Source: Treponema sp.
GTDB taxonomy: Bacteria; Spirochaetota; Spirochaetia; Treponematales; Breznakiellaceae
Length of the DNA: 9,219 nt
Direction: 5' to 3'
NCBI GenBank assembly: GCA_031271075.1
Contig: JAISWN010000155.1
Coordinates: 1-9,219, forward strand
The notes under the pieces were generated by a model that was given only the letters and a program-made list of their open reading frames with translations, was not told where the DNA came from and made no database searches. The position numbers and the translations under genes were made by a program. This document shows, piece after piece, positions 7,701-9,219 of this stretch (position 1 is its first letter; each line of letters opens with the position of its first letter).

Positions 7701-9219
7701 AAGAGGCTGGCGTCGGTTGCTATCTCCCTGCTTATTATTCCGTCGGTGCTGTAGCCTCCCTCGGTTACCATTTTTCTTTCCCATTCCCAAGTATCGCTGT
7801 TTCCCTCTTCAATAGAACTGAGGATCTGCCGCTTGATTTCCTCCAGCCTTTTCAGCGATTGCAAAGCGGCCAGGTTTGCCGCGGCCTTCCTGATATCTTC
7901 GTTTATCTCTCCAAGGGTCTTCTCGGCCGCCGCAAGCGAGGCGGCTTCCTGGCTCCGTCTGGATCCCGGTCCAACAGGCGCAAGGACAATCCCACCCCGG
8001 TTCTCAAGGTTCCCGGCATGGGCCAGGAGTTCGGGAAGCATGGTGTCCGTCAAAAGAATTTCCAGATACCCGCCAAGATCCATATCGTCCCGGCTCATCC
8101 GCAGGATCGCGAGTTCGGCCAGAGCTTCCGCAATGGCTTCTTCGGTTTCCATTCCCAGCCGTTCCAGCGTTTCACCGTTCCCCGCTTCTTCCGCCCGAAG
8201 GTACTGTTCTTCCACCCAGTCCCGCTTTGCCATGACAAAACCGAGGTAGTTCAGCTCCCATTCGGCGTTCTTCGCGTTATACTCCCCGGAGAATCTGTTC
8301 CGCCATTCATAATACCCCTCGTTCAGCCTTTCACGCGCCTTCTCCCATTCGTTTTTCGACAGGCGCAGGATCTCCGCGGACTGTTCTGCCCATCGGTTGT
8401 ACTGTTTTGTCCAGTCTTCCCGGAGGAGTTTCCATTCATGTTCCTTTACATCCAGGGGACTCAGCGCCCCCTTGTCTATAGCCGCCACAGCCGCGTTTTC
8501 CAGATCTTCCAGGGCTTTTTGTGAATATTCCTCGTTGTCCCGGCTGTAGAAGATCAGGGTATTAAAAAGATCCCCTCTGAATTCAGCTAGAGCAAGGGAA
8601 GCCGATTTACTGTTCCATGTTCCCGCCCCCCAGGCTTTTTCCGCCATCGCTTTTACGATTCCCCGCAGTTCTTCCGAGGCCGGCCTTATCTCCGCAAACA
8701 GCGCGTCATAGGCAGCGGCGGCATTGTTCCGCTCCACCACGCTCAGGCTCTGATCTGCCGCCAGCCGGGCATAGTTCCTGAGCCGCTCTCTCATTTCCTC
8801 CGGTATCTCCTGTTCCGCCCCAAGAAAGGCCCCGTACTCCGCCGCCGCGTTCCTCTGGATATTCTTCAACCGCGACTCTTCCTCAGCAAGCTTCTCCTGG
8901 GATTTAGCTTCCTCTTTTTCAAGCCATACGTTCAGTACTCCCAGGGAGGCGGTTACATCTTCCCCCGTAAAGGCCCCGCTTTCCTGGTACAGGGCCGAAT
9001 GGTAAAGGGCAAGGATGGTTTCCTGGCTTACCGCCTGCTTTTCATTTACGGGAAGGGCGAGTTCCGGTGTGGGAGAGGGAAACAAAGTTTTTAGGGCGGT
9101 AACAAACTGGCTGTAGGTCATCCTGTTTTCGGCTTTGTTGGCCGGTTTTGTTTCTTCGCCGAAAAGCATCAGGTACAGTTTGCGCTGCTGCCTGTCAAGT
9201 TCCTCCTTCCGTTCCAGAA
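4748..9219 (-). CDS. Giant modular protein with C-terminal M15-type zinc peptidase domain (N-terminus outside window)
   Basis: The frame is open from the right edge to TAA at 4748-4750, giving 1490 residues. Codons beyond Met at 9169 still read as charged coiled coil (ERKEELDRQQRKLYL), so the true start is off-window. Numbering from that Met, 80-450 is Glu/Ala-rich helix, with Trp246, 253, 260, 275, 289, 304 and 318 in heptad register. About 640-830 is Ala/Gly-rich and partly hydrophobic. About 980-1090 contains LQHEAYRD, SAHTEMA and YWLLKTDG, which I recall from large Leptospira/Treponema proteins (perhaps TIGR04388-like; not verified). The C-terminus has SNHATGMAVDF (His1320, Asp1327) and WGGSWKYQKDYMHFE (Asp1465, His1468), matching the SxHxxGxAxD and D-x-x-H motifs of M15 L,D- or D,D-peptidases that cleave peptidoglycan peptides. 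The likely role is cell-wall cleavage, as a remodelling enzyme or delivered effector. Export is not demonstrated. The gene is separated from rimP by a probable terminator. Confidence 0.88.
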   Translation of the reverse strand, partial: LERKEELDRQQRKLYLMLFGEETKPANKAENRMTYSQFVTALKTLFPSPTPELALPVNEKQAVSQETILALYHSALYQESGAFTGEDVTASLGVLNVWLEKEEAKSQEKLAEEESRLKNIQRNAAAEYGAFLGAEQEIPEEMRERLRNYARLAADQSLSVVERNNAAAAYDALFAEIRPASEELRGIVKAMAEKAWGAGTWNSKSASLALAEFRGDLFNTLIFYSRDNEEYSQKALEDLENAAVAAIDKGALSPLDVKEHEWKLLREDWTKQYNRWAEQSAEILRLSKNEWEKARERLNEGYYEWRNRFSGEYNAKNAEWELNYLGFVMAKRDWVEEQYLRAEEAGNGETLERLGMETEEAIAEALAELAILRMSRDDMDLGGYLEILLTDTMLPELLAHAGNLENRGGIVLAPVGPGSRRSQEAASLAAAEKTLGEINEDIRKAAANLAALQSLKRLEEIKRQILSSIEEGNSDTWEWERKMVTEGGYSTDGIISREIATDASLFSVKTERQTVHRYQYYTAPEPYTHVDLSPLSVAALDPETVILMVAQAEQDLKEWGAELLSTKARDGREGKMEAHIGYAPKFKDEPNLNSSALANVQEMGSGEIGLIMLDYQWNSMLARRGIAEMAKPVYDQKFWINTSDSIFLEPPTARGVADMGMQIVAGMAMSAANAVSGESGAGMAVYAGVNMIDDLLFGVTDLAGGYKSPEEVGRDLGRKSLMTAAGAVTGAALGGLGITEKVSGAVTRNLGEGFWGSMANTAAVSTVNGLQSFAGGTVTSALSAAYWDGDGSLGWSWDLFQEGFKGTLANTVSGITGSMASGLLGQLNLGTNGVLAGGFNQLQKLDMAQMNKFLGDMAANAVSYQMTGSASFNILRYSKNFKDTYYSTGLLELRVGDEGISARLGTGGMDASLGAIGSTLKGMVNWGLSGGSEIAARRDGVKNAATALRSQWGYGDGEAKDRLLSILVGSTRLARGDEKAEEDAETITGQNGRIELLNRYQDEMSHGEQLLMGVVLQHEAYRDSMVSADNFLETRDAVSAHTEMAIRMLLGGESLAFNDNMVRDLVAYVNAGGDAGKFNAYVDETYDSSGDYWLLKTDGTIVDDNSPDLHWEAVVKKNKAGKDYYKTIWYAGKGMSKEESLVALLGGKERALQLLQGNDVSGADGVSGQSIGELILKNYLGENDVLSLAYSQFDIKGVTGKDWQAIYDSYTAHETFFNNNSWISGREDLLTRANLGDKVTTKLEYYSLLFDLLTKKLALSGTAYENDPLAYLETNTEIVQFGGMGSVRVNSAIAPDLSKALEATKSQGGAIPAISGGLSIRLINNDTLDKLELSNHATGMAVDFDAANNRQYFIGTYARNNPEFNNYLKSRDISLSAATAAGYDANQKLAKAFDGYETYLEGRKDFYMREAGYQLYLISNQLYPLVDFAALDSATERFNYYNNLLKDINLIPKLSFSMDKVFVENMRNHFEWGGSWKYQKDYMHFEAKR

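Noticed and set aside
7481..8524. A 347-codon plus-strand open frame
   Set aside because: It is antisense to the giant protein, whose frame is continuous for more than 1470 codons; the product has no domain signature.
9167..9169. Met at 9169 as the true start of the giant protein
   Set aside because: No ribosome binding site precedes it at proper distance, and upstream codons to the window edge are open and read as continuing charged coiled coil.

Overview
The window is one block of minus-strand genes reading right to left: a very large gene of unknown role (cut by the right edge), then rimP, nusA and infB (cut by the left edge). rimP-nusA-infB is the classic bacterial translation/transcription-elongation operon. 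No plus-strand gene is supported; the long open plus frames lie antisense to these genes. No tRNA, rRNA, insertion sequence or CRISPR array was seen, and no gene-free stretch exceeds 300 bases.

The organism looks like a spirochaete, most likely a Treponema-type bacterium of moderate to slightly high GC. This rests on remembered family features, not on a search. The signs are a NusA with an acidic tail and a C-terminal four-cysteine zinc ribbon, an IF-2 with a long Arg/Gly/Pro-rich N-terminal extension, and a giant coiled-coil plus Ala/Gly-rich protein of the kind common in Leptospira and Treponema. Genus-level placement is an inference.

Layout: 4748-9219 encodes at least 1490 residues of the giant protein. 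It has a helical N-terminal part with tryptophans in heptad register, an Ala/Gly-rich hydrophobic middle, and a C-terminal domain carrying the zinc and catalytic motifs of M15 peptidoglycan peptidases. A GC-rich hairpin with a U-rich tail (4696-4738) probably ends it. rimP (4170-4625) starts at TTG behind a perfect AGGAGG. The 179-base gap between rimP and nusA holds a near-consensus sigma-70 promoter, an intrinsic terminator just downstream of it, and a cluster of mutually exclusive small hairpins before the nusA ribosome binding site, which together resemble a transcription attenuator. nusA (2503-3990, GTG start) is followed after 22 bases by infB.

RimP matures the 30S subunit, NusA binds RNA polymerase and controls pausing and termination, and IF-2 places initiator tRNA on the ribosome. 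The leader terminator upstream of nusA would be a natural place for NusA to control its own operon. The giant protein appears unrelated to this pathway and may be a secreted or surface cell-wall-acting protein, although its N-terminus and any export signal lie outside the window.
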